DNA of 64,000 bases from Streptomyces sp. APSN-46.1 (GTDB taxonomy: Bacteria; Actinomycetota; Actinomycetes; Streptomycetales; Streptomycetaceae): assembly GCF_022815725.1 (NCBI RefSeq), contig NZ_JALGRF010000003.1, forward strand, positions 372,001-436,000, given 5' to 3'. Below the pieces are notes generated by a model. The model searched no databases and was not told the origin of the DNA. It was given only the letters and a program-made list of their open reading frames with translations. Below are positions 32,554-40,451 of this stretch, in pieces. Position 1 is the stretch's first letter, and each line of letters starts with the position of its first letter. The position numbers and the translations under genes were made by a program.

Positions 32554-33297
32554 TTAGATGACGTCGCGGGAGAGCAGCAGCTGGCGGGCGGCGGTCCCGG
32601 CGGCGGCGAGCCAGCCGGCGAGGACCAGGAGCGCGAGCGGTACGGAGAGCAGCTCGGGCTTGCCGTCGAGGTAGACGGGCCTCATGGCGATGGTGGGGAG
32701 GTACGCGGCCACCTGCGGGGCGAGTGCCTGTAGGCCCGGCTCGACGAGGAGGGTGAGCGCCATGACGGTGACGACGGTGGCGAGCTGGCTGCGGATGATC
32801 CAGCCGAGGAGCGCGCCCCAGGGGGCGGCGAGCGCGTTGACGGCCAGGACGCCGAGCACGATGCGGGTGGTGTGGCCGGTCCAGTCGGCGCTGTAGCCGA
32901 AGTGGGCGGGCAGCAGGAAGGCGCAGAGGACGGCGAGGCCGACGGCCAGGAGGCCGTTGAGTACGCCGACGGCGGTGGCGACCAGGGCCTTGGCGGACAG
33001 CAGCCGCAGCCGGCCGCCGCTGAGCAGGACCGAGCGGGCGATGGCGCCGGAGTGGTACTCGCGGGTGACGAGGATGCCGCCGAACACGGCGGACATCAGG
33101 AAGGTCATCATCCAGGCCTGCGCCATGTCGTCGGTGACGGCGGAGGCGGTGGTGCTGCCGAGGGCGATGGACTCGTCGCCCGTGGAGGCGTAGCCGAAGC
33201 AGGTGAGGAGGGACATGAAGATCCCGGCGGAGGCGAGCACCAGCCAGGTCCGGCCGGTCCAGGCCTTCATCCACTCGCCGGAGATGACGTTACGCAT
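32554..33297 (-). CDS. ABC transporter permease (ABC-2 type)
   Basis: The 247-residue product has six membrane segments and the ABC-2 layout: a short basic start (MRNVISGEWMKAWTGRTWLV), a large cytoplasmic loop after the second helix (GGILVTREYHSGAIARSVLL), and paired C-terminal helices. Its start overlaps the ATPase stop by eight bases. With the ATPase it would form an exporter for the modified peptide or a self-immunity pump. Confidence 0.82.
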   Translation of the reverse strand: MRNVISGEWMKAWTGRTWLVLASAGIFMSLLTCFGYASTGDESIALGSTTASAVTDDMAQAWMMTFLMSAVFGGILVTREYHSGAIARSVLLSGGRLRLLSAKALVATAVGVLNGLLAVGLAVLCAFLLPAHFGYSADWTGHTTRIVLGVLAVNALAAPWGALLGWIIRSQLATVVTVMALTLLVEPGLQALAPQVAAYLPTIAMRPVYLDGKPELLSVPLALLVLAGWLAAAGTAARQLLLSRDVI

Positions 33298-34078
33298 GGG
33301 TGAGCCTTTCGGTGCGCGGGCGCGGGCGCGGGCTGGTGTCGGCGCCGGTCTCGGCGCCGGTCTCGGCGTCCTCGTCCACCAGCGCGAAGAAGCGGTCCTC
33401 CAGGCGTTCGGCGCCGTCGGAGGTGAGCTCGGCGAGGGAGCCCGCGAAGTGCAGGGTGCGCTGGATGATCACCACGTCGTCCACGGTCTGCTCGACCTCG
33501 GACAGCAGGTGGCTGGAGACCAGGACGGTCCGGCCCTCGGCGGCCAGGGCGCGCAGGGTGTCGCGCAGCCAGCGGATGCCGTCCGGGTCGAGGCCGTTGG
33601 CCGGCTCGTCCAGGATCAGCAGTTCGGGGTCGGCGAGCAGCGCGGTGGCCAGGGCCAGGCGCTGGCGCATGCCGGTGGAGTAGCCCTTGGCGGAACGGTC
33701 GGCGCTGTCGGTGAGTCCGACGCGGTGCAGTACCTCGTCGACGCGGGCGTTCGACACGCCCAGGGTGCGGGCCCAGATCCGCAGGTCGCGGCGGCCGGAG
33801 GCGCCCGGGGTGGGGCCGATGCCGTCCATGCAGACCCCGATCCGGCGGGCGGCGTCGGGGAGTTCGGTGTACGGGTGGCCGAAGACGGTGGCGGTACCGG
33901 CCGTCGGGCGGACCAGCCCGAGCAGCATCCGCAGGGACGTCGACTTGCCGGCGCCGTTGCGGCCGAGGAGGCCCGTCACCCGGCCGGGACGGACCTCGAA
34001 GCTCAGGTCCCGCACGGCGGTGAACGGGCCGAAGTCCTTGGTCAGGCCGGTGGCGCGGACGACACCCGCGGCACTCAT
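33290..34078 (-). CDS. ABC transporter ATP-binding protein
   Basis: The 262-residue protein has Walker A GRNGAGKST, signature YSTGMRQRL, Walker B LLILDEPANGLDP and an H-loop (SSHLLSEVEQ). This is the subclass of antibiotic-type exporters (BcrA/DrrA-like) that pair with ABC-2 permeases. Its C-terminal ~25 residues are an Asp/Glu/Thr then Arg/Pro low-complexity tail. The ATG at 34078 overlaps the preceding small gene (ATGA). It probably energises export of, or resistance to, the daptide product. Confidence 0.9.
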   Translation of the reverse strand: MSAAGVVRATGLTKDFGPFTAVRDLSFEVRPGRVTGLLGRNGAGKSTSLRMLLGLVRPTAGTATVFGHPYTELPDAARRIGVCMDGIGPTPGASGRRDLRIWARTLGVSNARVDEVLHRVGLTDSADRSAKGYSTGMRQRLALATALLADPELLILDEPANGLDPDGIRWLRDTLRALAAEGRTVLVSSHLLSEVEQTVDDVVIIQRTLHFAGSLAELTSDGAERLEDRFFALVDEDAETGAETGADTSPRPRPRTERLTHA

Positions 34079-34269
34079 CGCTTGTCCGCGCGGGCGTTGG
34101 CGCCGAGGCGGGCGACGCAGCCGAGCAGGCCGAGGCCGAGGACTGCCATGACGGCCACTTGCGCGGCCCCGGACAACTGCGCGCCGGCGACGGCGAGTGC
34201 CAGCGCGAGCAGCGCGGCGGTCGTCCCCAGCTGGCCGTTCGACCCCTTGCGGGAATGGTTCTTCGGCAT
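34075..34269 (-). CDS. small two-helix membrane protein in the RiPP operon
   Basis: The 64-residue product has a basic start (MPKNHSRKGSNG) and two hydrophobic segments (LGTTAALLALALAVAGAQLS and VAVMAVLGLGLLGCVARLGA) with a basic end. It starts behind GGGAGACACC and overlaps the ATPase gene by four bases. It lacks the leader seen in the two precursors, so it is more likely an immunity or transporter-accessory peptide than a third precursor. Confidence 0.6.
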   Translation of the reverse strand: MPKNHSRKGSNGQLGTTAALLALALAVAGAQLSGAAQVAVMAVLGLGLLGCVARLGANARADKR

Positions 34270-34417
34270 GGTGTCTCCCTCTTCCTTCAGCTCTGTGCGT
34301 GTCGTGCGTGATCCGGCGTTCGTGATCCGGCCAGGGGCCCGCGGCGGTGGCTGTACGCCACCGCCACGGGACCAAGTCACCCTGGGAGACCGGGGGTCCG
34401 GTCGGCTACCGGAGCGA

Positions 34418-34573
34418 TCAGGTGGCGAGCGTGGCGCTCGCCACGGCGACACCGCTGATGACCAGGCCCTGCTTGAAACCGGACCAGAAGCCCGGGGCCT
34501 CCATGGCCTCCAGCTCCTGCATGCCCAGCTCCAGACCGGGGGTGGGGATCTCCTGCTTCAGAACGTCCTGCAT
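34418..34573 (-). CDS. daptide-type precursor peptide 2
   Basis: This 51-codon gene starts at ATG 34573 behind AGGAGCACACC. The leader ends LELGMQELEAMEAPG (residues 14-28) and is shared with the neighbouring precursor. The core FWSGFKQGLVISGVAVASATLAT is 23 residues, hydrophobic and helical, with Ser31, Ser40, Ser46, Thr48 and the C-terminal Thr51. A C-terminal Thr is what daptide enzymes convert to a dimethyl-diamine terminus. There is no Cys, so no lanthionine can form within it. Confidence 0.82.
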   Translation of the reverse strand: MQDVLKQEIPTPGLELGMQELEAMEAPGFWSGFKQGLVISGVAVASATLAT

Positions 34574-34626
34574 GGTGTGCTCCTGTTGCTGTAGTGGTTG
34601 ATCGGGGCTTCTCAGGTGCGGGCTTC

Positions 34627-34803
34627 TCAGGTGGCGATGAGGGCCGCGGAGCCGACGTAGCTGCCGTAGGCCGCCGCGGAGGCGACCACGACACCGGCGC
34701 CGACACCGATACCCGTCCACCAGCCCGGAGCCTCCATGGCTTCGAGCTCCTGCATGCCCAGCTCAAGGGCGGGGAAGGCGTCCAGCGCGAGGTTGTCCTG
34801 CAT
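34627..34803 (-). CDS. daptide-type precursor peptide 1
   Basis: This 58-codon gene starts at ATG 34803 with the same AGGAGCACACC-ATGCAGGA start region as its neighbour. The leader LELGMQELEAMEAPG (residues 13-27) is identical. The core begins WWTGIGVGAGVVVASAAAYG (28-47) and ends SYVGSAALIAT (48-58): hydrophobic, with Thr30, Ser42, Ser48, Ser52 and C-terminal Thr58, and no Cys. The two cores differ, so the operon would make two related products. A tandem copy of a ~15-nt TGA-containing segment lies just after its stop. Confidence 0.82.
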   Translation of the reverse strand: MQDNLALDAFPALELGMQELEAMEAPGWWTGIGVGAGVVVASAAAYGSYVGSAALIAT

Positions 34804-34905
34804 GGTGTGCTCCTGTTTCCGTGTGGATTGATCGGAGGGTGTGTTCTTTCGACCGCACCGCGCGGCGGGTGCCTGCGGGTGCGGAAGCTTGGGGTGGGGG
34901 CAGCG

Positions 34906-36087
34906 TCAGGCCGCGGCCTCGTACAGCAGCCCGTACACGTCGTCGGTCCGCAGGCCGCCGAGCATCGGCAGCCCGGCGCCCCAGGCGCGGACCGTGCGGC
35001 CCGCGATGGCGGCGAGCCGGTCCGGGCCCGCGGTGATCGTCCGGCCGATCCGCCAGGAGTCGACCAGGGCCTCGATGCCCGCCGCCGGGTCCAGGGGCAG
35101 GGTGTCCGGGTCGGTGGCCCGTAGCAGCGACCACATCCGCTCCAGCCGTACGGCCGACCCGAGACGGCTCTCGCCGGCCGCGATGGCCCGCCACAGGTGC
35201 GGCAGGATCGCGGCGACCGCGGTCATCTTGCGCACGCCGAGGGCGGAGGACAGCTCGTTGGCGATGAGCCAGCCCTTGACCGCGTACAGATCGCGGCCCA
35301 GGTGCGCCCACTCGGCGTGGCTGAGCCCGCTGAGCTTCGCGATCTCCAGCCGCAGCCGGTCGTCGGTGGGCCGGCCCGCGCACCGCGCGTCGCGCACCTC
35401 GTGACCCAGCACCACCAGCCGCCGCGCGATGGTCTCCACCAGCGCGTCCTCGGTGGGCAGGTCCCCGTGGTCGCCCACGTAGGGGCTGACCACACGGAAC
35501 AGTGCCTCCAGGACTCCCTCGGCGATCAGTTCGTCGTCGAGGGTGCCGGTCGCGACCGGGTCCAGGACGGCCGCCGTGGGCCGCAGTGCGGTGCCCATGA
35601 CGAGCCGCTTGCCCTGCCCCGGGTAGCTGAGGCAGGCGACCCCGCTGAACTCGGTGCCGGTACCGACCGTGGTGGGGACGGCGACCAGCGGGAGTCCTCG
35701 GGCGGTGCCGGGTCCGAGGACCAGCAGCCCACTGCGCTGCGGCACCGTGAGGCGGGCGTACGCGTCGGGGTTGGCGCGGAGCAGGGTGGCCAGCTTGGCC
35801 TGGTCGAGGAGGGAGCCGCCGCCGATCCCGACGACGAGCTCGGTGCCCGCCAGCCGGTCGGCGAGTTCGGCGACCGTCCGCAGGTCTCCGGCACCGGACA
35901 GTTCCAGCACCCGCGTCCGGTACCGCTCCCCGTCGAGGAGGGCGCGGACCCTGGCGGTCACCGGGGCGGAGGCGACGGCTTCGTCCACGAGGACGGTCAC
36001 CTTCCGCTCGGCGCGGCCGGTGAACCAGGGGCCCAGGCTGTCGCAGCCGATCAGCTGCTGGGCCGGGGCGTGCCAGCCGGCGCTCAC
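34906..36087 (-). CDS. iron-type alcohol dehydrogenase family, daptide oxidative decarboxylase (MpaB-like)
   Basis: The 393-residue protein has the Fe-ADH/dehydroquinate-synthase-like fold: an N-terminal NAD domain (KVTVLVDEAVA, GIGGGSLLDQAKLATLL, VPTTVGTGTEFSGVACLSYP) and a helical metal-binding C-terminal half with spaced Asp/His. In the characterised daptide pathway (MpaB) a member of this family oxidises and decarboxylates the C-terminal Thr to a ketone. It starts with GTG overlapping the aminotransferase stop and directly precedes the precursor genes, which strongly supports that role. Confidence 0.82.
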   Translation of the reverse strand: MSAGWHAPAQQLIGCDSLGPWFTGRAERKVTVLVDEAVASAPVTARVRALLDGERYRTRVLELSGAGDLRTVAELADRLAGTELVVGIGGGSLLDQAKLATLLRANPDAYARLTVPQRSGLLVLGPGTARGLPLVAVPTTVGTGTEFSGVACLSYPGQGKRLVMGTALRPTAAVLDPVATGTLDDELIAEGVLEALFRVVSPYVGDHGDLPTEDALVETIARRLVVLGHEVRDARCAGRPTDDRLRLEIAKLSGLSHAEWAHLGRDLYAVKGWLIANELSSALGVRKMTAVAAILPHLWRAIAAGESRLGSAVRLERMWSLLRATDPDTLPLDPAAGIEALVDSWRIGRTITAGPDRLAAIAGRTVRAWGAGLPMLGGLRTDDVYGLLYEAAA

Positions 36088-37424
36088 GCGCGGACCTCCG
36101 TCGGCCGGTCGGCGGCCCGGTCGGCGGCCCGGTCGGCGGCCCGGTCGGCGGCCCGCGCCAGGTGGATCTCCAGCCCGGCGGTGACGCGGGCCAGCAGTTC
36201 GGCGAGGTCGCTGTCGGTGTAGGTGAGGGCGGGGATGAGCTGCACCCCGTTCACCCCGGGGTGGACGATGGCGCCGGCCTCCCGGATCGCCTGGACCAGG
36301 GCGTGCACCTCGCCCTGCGGGAACGGTGTCCCGTCGGGTGCGCACAGCCGCACGGAGCGGAAGCAGCCCAGTCCGGTGGTCGCCGCCACCCGGGGATGCC
36401 CGGCGACGAGCGCGGCCAGTTCGGTGTCGAGGCGGGCCGACAGCCGCTGCCCCATGGCGACCGCGTCCAGCCTGCGCATCTCGTCGATGGTGGCGAGGAT
36501 CGCCGCGCAGGTGACCGGGGTCCCGGCCTGGGTCTCTCCGTGGGTGAGCAACGCGCCGGCCTCGTTGAAGGCCGCCGCCACCTGGCGGGAGGCGATCACG
36601 ACGGCCGCCGCGCTGGTGCCGTTGGTGAGTCCCTTGGACGAGACGAGCAGGTCGGGCTGTTCGGCCCACCGCTGGGAGGCGAAGAGGCTGCCGGTACGGC
36701 CGAAACCGGTGGCGACCTCGTCGGCGACCAGCAGGAAGCCGTGCTCCCGGCGCAGCCGCAGCAGCTCCCCGAGGTACTCCTCGGTGAGCGGTACGGCGCC
36801 GCTGCCGAGCACCGGCTCCACGACGACGGCCGCGATCTGGCCGCCCTGGCGGGCCATGAGCGCGCCCAGCTCGGCCGGGTCGTTGGGGGCGACGTGCCGG
36901 ACGAGGCGCTGGTCGACCCCGTAGAGCTGCTGGCCGAGGTCGTCGCCCGTCAGGCCGAAGCTGCCGTAGGTCAGGCCGTGGTAGCTGCCGCGCAGTCCGA
37001 CGACTACCTTGCGCTGGGGCTGTTCGCGGAGCGCGTGGTACTGCCGGGCGACCTTCATGACCAGGTCGTTGGCGGCGCCGCCGGAGGTGGAGAACAGCAC
37101 GCGGCCGTAGTGGGCGGGGCCGCACAGGTCGATCAGGGCCCGCGCCGCCCGGCGGGCGTAGACGTTCTCGTAGCGGAAGACGCTGAGGTACGAGGCTTCG
37201 AGGAGGGCGTCGGCGGCGGCGCGGGCGATCCGCTGGTTTCCGTAGCCGAGGTTGGTGTTCCACAACCCGCTGGAGCCGTCGAGCAGTTCGCGGCCGTCTG
37301 CGAACGTGACCCGTACGCCCTGGGCGGAGACCGCGCAGAGGTCGTCGCGGCCCTGGTCCCGCGGTGCGGTCAGCGAGGGCCACAGCGGGTGGCCGACCGG
37401 GTCGGCGGACGTCGTGTCGCTCAC
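36084..37424 (-). CDS. class III PLP aminotransferase (MpaD-like)
   Basis: The 446-residue enzyme has the class III layout: WNTNLGYGN near residue 55, FSTSGGAANDLVMKVARQYH, VADEVATGFGRTG with Asp235, and VSSKGLTNGT with PLP Lys264. In daptide biosynthesis such an enzyme aminates the C-terminal ketone. The C-terminus is odd: a (AADR)n tail encoded by about four 12-nt repeats at 36107-36154, outside the catalytic fold. It starts with GTG overlapping the methyltransferase stop, and its own stop overlaps the next start, so the core enzymes are translated as a chain. Confidence 0.87.
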   Translation of the reverse strand: MSDTTSADPVGHPLWPSLTAPRDQGRDDLCAVSAQGVRVTFADGRELLDGSSGLWNTNLGYGNQRIARAAADALLEASYLSVFRYENVYARRAARALIDLCGPAHYGRVLFSTSGGAANDLVMKVARQYHALREQPQRKVVVGLRGSYHGLTYGSFGLTGDDLGQQLYGVDQRLVRHVAPNDPAELGALMARQGGQIAAVVVEPVLGSGAVPLTEEYLGELLRLRREHGFLLVADEVATGFGRTGSLFASQRWAEQPDLLVSSKGLTNGTSAAAVVIASRQVAAAFNEAGALLTHGETQAGTPVTCAAILATIDEMRRLDAVAMGQRLSARLDTELAALVAGHPRVAATTGLGCFRSVRLCAPDGTPFPQGEVHALVQAIREAGAIVHPGVNGVQLIPALTYTDSDLAELLARVTAGLEIHLARAADRAADRAADRAADRPTEVRA

Positions 37425-38281
37425 CGGGTCACCTCCGTTTCCAGCAGTACGTCGTGGTGGCGCTCGCCCACGGCGGGCAGCGGGTGGCGGGACAGGACCG
37501 AGAAGCCGGCGGCGGCCAGTTCGGCCTCCAGGAGTGCGGCGGGCAGCACGCCGATGGTGGTGGTGCAGACCTCGACCGGGCCGTCCTCGCCGATCACGGC
37601 GGGGAAGAGCGTGACGGTGCGGCTGCCGGACTCCGGGGTCCAGTGTTCGAAGAGGCGGTAGGCGCGTCCGCTGTCGGTCGCGATCTCCATCTCGGCCTCG
37701 TCCGGACCGGCGTCGGCGGTGTTCATGTCCACCGTCGAGAGCAGGAACCGGCCGCCTGGCGCCAGGTGTTCGCGCACCGCCCGATACAGGCCCACGCGGC
37801 CCTCGGCATCGAGCAGCGAGATCGTGGTGGTGCCCAGCACGATCACACCGAACCGCCGGCCGAGCGCGAAGTCGCTCATGTCGGCCCGTACGGGCACGCA
37901 GCGCTCACGCAGCGCGGGCGGCGCCTCCGCCAGCCGCTCGGCTAGCAACTCCAGCATGTACGGGGACAGTTCCAGCGCGGTGACTTCGCGGCCCAGCGCC
38001 AGGAGCGGCAGCGTCAGGCGTCCGGAACCGGCCGCCAGGTCGAGGACCGGGCCCGGGACTCGGCGGACCAGGCCGAGCAGCTCGCGCACCTCGTGGGTGC
38101 CGGTGCCCGCGAGGTCGTGGTACACCGAGGCACCCACCGCGTCGTACAGGTCGCACAGGACTCCGCGCTCCCCGAGCGAGGCCAGCAGCTCGCCGGCCCG
38201 CCCCGGGACGGCGGCGGGGTCCGGAACCCGGCTCGCGGGAACAGCGGGGTCCGTCGTCAAAGTCGTCGTCATCGTCGTCAT
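37421..38281 (-). CDS. SAM-dependent methyltransferase (MpaM-like)
   Basis: The 286-residue protein has a class I methyltransferase core with VLDLAAGSGRLTLPLLALG (motif I), VTALELSPYMLELL, RADMSDFALGRRFGVIVLG and LAPGGRFLLSTVDMN. The N-terminal ~60 residues are variable and low complexity (Met/Thr repeats). In daptide operons the methyltransferase N,N-dimethylates the C-terminal diamine. The position between the recognition protein and the aminotransferase, with a four-base overlap, fits. Confidence 0.82.
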   Translation of the reverse strand: MTTMTTTLTTDPAVPASRVPDPAAVPGRAGELLASLGERGVLCDLYDAVGASVYHDLAGTGTHEVRELLGLVRRVPGPVLDLAAGSGRLTLPLLALGREVTALELSPYMLELLAERLAEAPPALRERCVPVRADMSDFALGRRFGVIVLGTTTISLLDAEGRVGLYRAVREHLAPGGRFLLSTVDMNTADAGPDEAEMEIATDSGRAYRLFEHWTPESGSRTVTLFPAVIGEDGPVEVCTTTIGVLPAALLEAELAAAGFSVLSRHPLPAVGERHHDVLLETEVTR

Positions 38282-38286
38282 GGCCG

Positions 38287-39375
38287 TCAGTTCCCCGCCG
38301 TGACGAGGTCGTCGGCGCGCGTCGGGGTGCGTGTTTCACGTGAAACACCCACTCCCTTCGGCGACGCCTCGGCCGCGCACAGCGCGATCCCGGCGTCCGC
38401 GAAGGACGCGGCGACCCGCTCCAGCCCGTCCCGGTCGGCGTGGGCGGAAGCCGCCGCCACCGAACCGGACACCAGGAGCGCCTCCGCGAGGGCTCCGGTG
38501 ACCGGGTCGAGCCGGAAGGTCCGCCCGCCCACGGGGTCGTGGACGTAGACCGTCTCCCCGGACCACAGCAGCAGCGGCAGCAGCGCGTCGGCGGCGTCCG
38601 CGGTGGCGTCGGTGGCGTCGGTGGACAGGGAGGCCGCGGCGGCACCCAGCCGGCCGCCGAATCCGGAGACCTTCACGTTGATCACACCGCGGGCCCGCAG
38701 GTCGCGGATCGCGCCGACGGCCGCGAGGTAGCGCCCCAGCCAGGGGCGTTCCGCCGTCGGGCGCTGTCCGGCGGCGGCGTCCAGCAGCAGCCACCGCGTC
38801 TCCAGCTGCTCCAGGGTGTCCTCGCCGAGCACGCCCAGGCGGGGGCCGCCCGGTGCGGTGGAGAGGATCCCGTCCTGGTCGGCGTACAGCCGGCGGCGCG
38901 GGCCGTCACCGGCCGTGGCGGCACCGAGGGCCGGCAGGTCGGCGAGCTGGATGACGGGGTTGGTGAGGAAGTCGGGGAAGACTCCCGTCTGCCGCGCCTG
39001 GTCGGCGTCGGCGAGGTAGGCGTCGAGATCCATGGCGTCGGCGACGCGGATCAGCGTGGGGCCGACGACCGACATGTAGGCGCTGATGCCGTAGTTCTGG
39101 ATCTGGAGGTAGAAGTCGGAGCCGAGGGAGCATTCGGCGCCGGGCTCGCTCAGCGAACCCTCGTAGCCGGCGATGACGGGCCCTGCCGGGTCGTCCGTAC
39201 CCTCCACATGACCGGGCACGAACACCACGGAACGCGTGCCGACGAGATCCGAGCCGAGCAGCGCGGGCAGGTGGGCCGGGTTCTCCAGAACGACTGTCGC
39301 GGCCCCCGTCGCGAAGTGGTCCGCGACGGGCCTTCCCGTACCCCAGAGCATCAGATGCCGTTTGATTCCCGCCAT
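38287..39375 (-). CDS. daptide biosynthesis recognition protein (MpaC-like)
   Basis: The 362-residue protein begins MAGIKRHLMLWGTGRPVADH and has no known catalytic motif. A block YLQIQNYGISAYMSVVGPTL and a C-terminal LLPLLLWSGETVYVHDPVGG are conserved-looking. Context and size match the daptide MpaC-type protein thought to bind the precursor leader. Near its C-terminus the DNA encodes GVSRETRT through a perfect parS-like palindrome (38332-38347). Six bases separate its stop from the methyltransferase start. Confidence 0.7.
   Translation of the reverse strand: MAGIKRHLMLWGTGRPVADHFATGAATVVLENPAHLPALLGSDLVGTRSVVFVPGHVEGTDDPAGPVIAGYEGSLSEPGAECSLGSDFYLQIQNYGISAYMSVVGPTLIRVADAMDLDAYLADADQARQTGVFPDFLTNPVIQLADLPALGAATAGDGPRRRLYADQDGILSTAPGGPRLGVLGEDTLEQLETRWLLLDAAAGQRPTAERPWLGRYLAAVGAIRDLRARGVINVKVSGFGGRLGAAAASLSTDATDATADAADALLPLLLWSGETVYVHDPVGGRTFRLDPVTGALAEALLVSGSVAAASAHADRDGLERVAASFADAGIALCAAEASPKGVGVSRETRTPTRADDLVTAGN
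38332..38347. promoter_or_regulatory. perfect parS-like palindrome inside the recognition-protein gene
   Basis: TGTTTCACGTGAAACA is a 16-bp perfect palindrome identical to the canonical ParB-binding parS sequence, whose Streptomyces core is GTTTCACGTGAAAC. It lies within coding sequence close to the 3' end of the gene. Confidence 0.75.
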
Positions 39376-39442
39376 GGCTCCCCCTTATTTCCGAAAATGT
39401 CGATGCCCGCGTTGAACGCGATGAGCACGTTGAAGTGAAGCT

Positions 39443-40405
39443 CTAGGCCAGAGCGGCCAGGATGGTCTTGAGTTCGTCCGTGGCCGCCTGCGGGCCGTGG
39501 AGATGGGCCACGCCGGTGACATTGAGGACGATCTCGTCGACGCCCGCGTCCTCGTACTCCTTCAGCTGCGCCACGAGTTCCCCGAGGTCGCCGCTGAGGA
39601 ATCCGCGGCCCTCGACCAGTGCGCGGGCGTCCGATTCCCGGTCCGTGCCGGTGATTCCGATCCCGGACTTGCGCAGCATGTCGATGTAGTGCGGCAGTCC
39701 CAGGTGCACGGCGTTGCTGGCGAGCGCCATCTCACCGGGTGTCCGGTCGGTACGGCTCAGTGCCAGCGGCACCATCGCCGTCAGCCGGGGTACGGGCCGG
39801 CCGGCCTTCGCCGCGCCTTCACGCAGTGCGGGCAGCACGGTGTCCCGCAGGTACGCGGCCGGTGTCAGCCAGGTGATCGCCACGTCGGCGACCTCACCGG
39901 CGAGCCGGGCCATCGCCGGGCGCAGCACGCCGAGCCCGAGCTCCACCGGAGGCGAGGGGAACGGCACGAGCGCCGCGTCGCAGGAGACGTACTCGCCCGC
40001 CATCCGGACCGTCTCACCGGCCAGCAGGCCCCGTACGGCCGTCAGGTACTCGCGGGCCGCGGTCAGCGGACTGCGGTACGGGGCTCCGAGCAGCCCCCGC
40101 TGGAGCGACGGGGCCCCGGGCCCGAAGCCGGCGACCACCGGCTGCCCGGTGGCCAGGGCCAGCGAGCGGGCCTGGAGGGCGGCCTCGTAGGGGTGGCGCA
40201 ATGGCATCAGCGTCACCCCCAGCCCGGTCGGGACCCGGAAGCCGGCGCCCGCCGCGTGGACGAAGCCGTGGTGCGGTTCCACCATCAGGGACTGTCCCTG
40301 CCAGAGCCGCTGGGCGTGGGTCCAGTGCACGAGGCCGGCGTAGGGGAGGACTTGTTCCGGCCGGCGCGGCAGGAACGGAATGAGAACCGAATGGGCGGTG
40401 GTCAT
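39443..40405 (-). CDS. LLM-class flavin (F420 or FMN) oxidoreductase
   Basis: The 320-residue protein has a luciferase-like TIM-barrel pattern: QARSLALATGQPVVAGFGPG, AAREYLTAVRGLLAGETVRM, VELGLGVLRPAMARLAGEVA and AGVDEIVLNVTG near the end. In F420-using members this fold transfers hydride to or from small molecules or peptides. It starts at ATG 40405 and ends 67 bases before the recognition-protein gene, so it is likely part of the daptide operon. Its reaction here is unknown; reducing a dehydroamino acid is one possibility suggested by the LanKC. Confidence 0.8.
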   Translation of the reverse strand: MTTAHSVLIPFLPRRPEQVLPYAGLVHWTHAQRLWQGQSLMVEPHHGFVHAAGAGFRVPTGLGVTLMPLRHPYEAALQARSLALATGQPVVAGFGPGAPSLQRGLLGAPYRSPLTAAREYLTAVRGLLAGETVRMAGEYVSCDAALVPFPSPPVELGLGVLRPAMARLAGEVADVAITWLTPAAYLRDTVLPALREGAAKAGRPVPRLTAMVPLALSRTDRTPGEMALASNAVHLGLPHYIDMLRKSGIGITGTDRESDARALVEGRGFLSGDLGELVAQLKEYEDAGVDEIVLNVTGVAHLHGPQAATDELKTILAALA

Positions 40406-40451
40406 GGTGGCGTGCTCCCCTCTCCTTCGTCTTGCCTTCGTCGTCCGTCGC

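Noticed and set aside
34075..34269. Third daptide precursor
   Set aside because: It lacks the shared leader block and a C-terminal Thr and has two membrane segments with basic ends.
28269..34803. LanKC making a conventional class III lanthipeptide from the two precursors
   Set aside because: Both cores lack cysteine, so lanthionine or labionin rings cannot form; dehydration is the only LanKC chemistry they allow.
38332..38347. Evidence that the window contains oriC
   Set aside because: One parS site without DnaA boxes or dnaA/dnaN genes does not indicate an origin.
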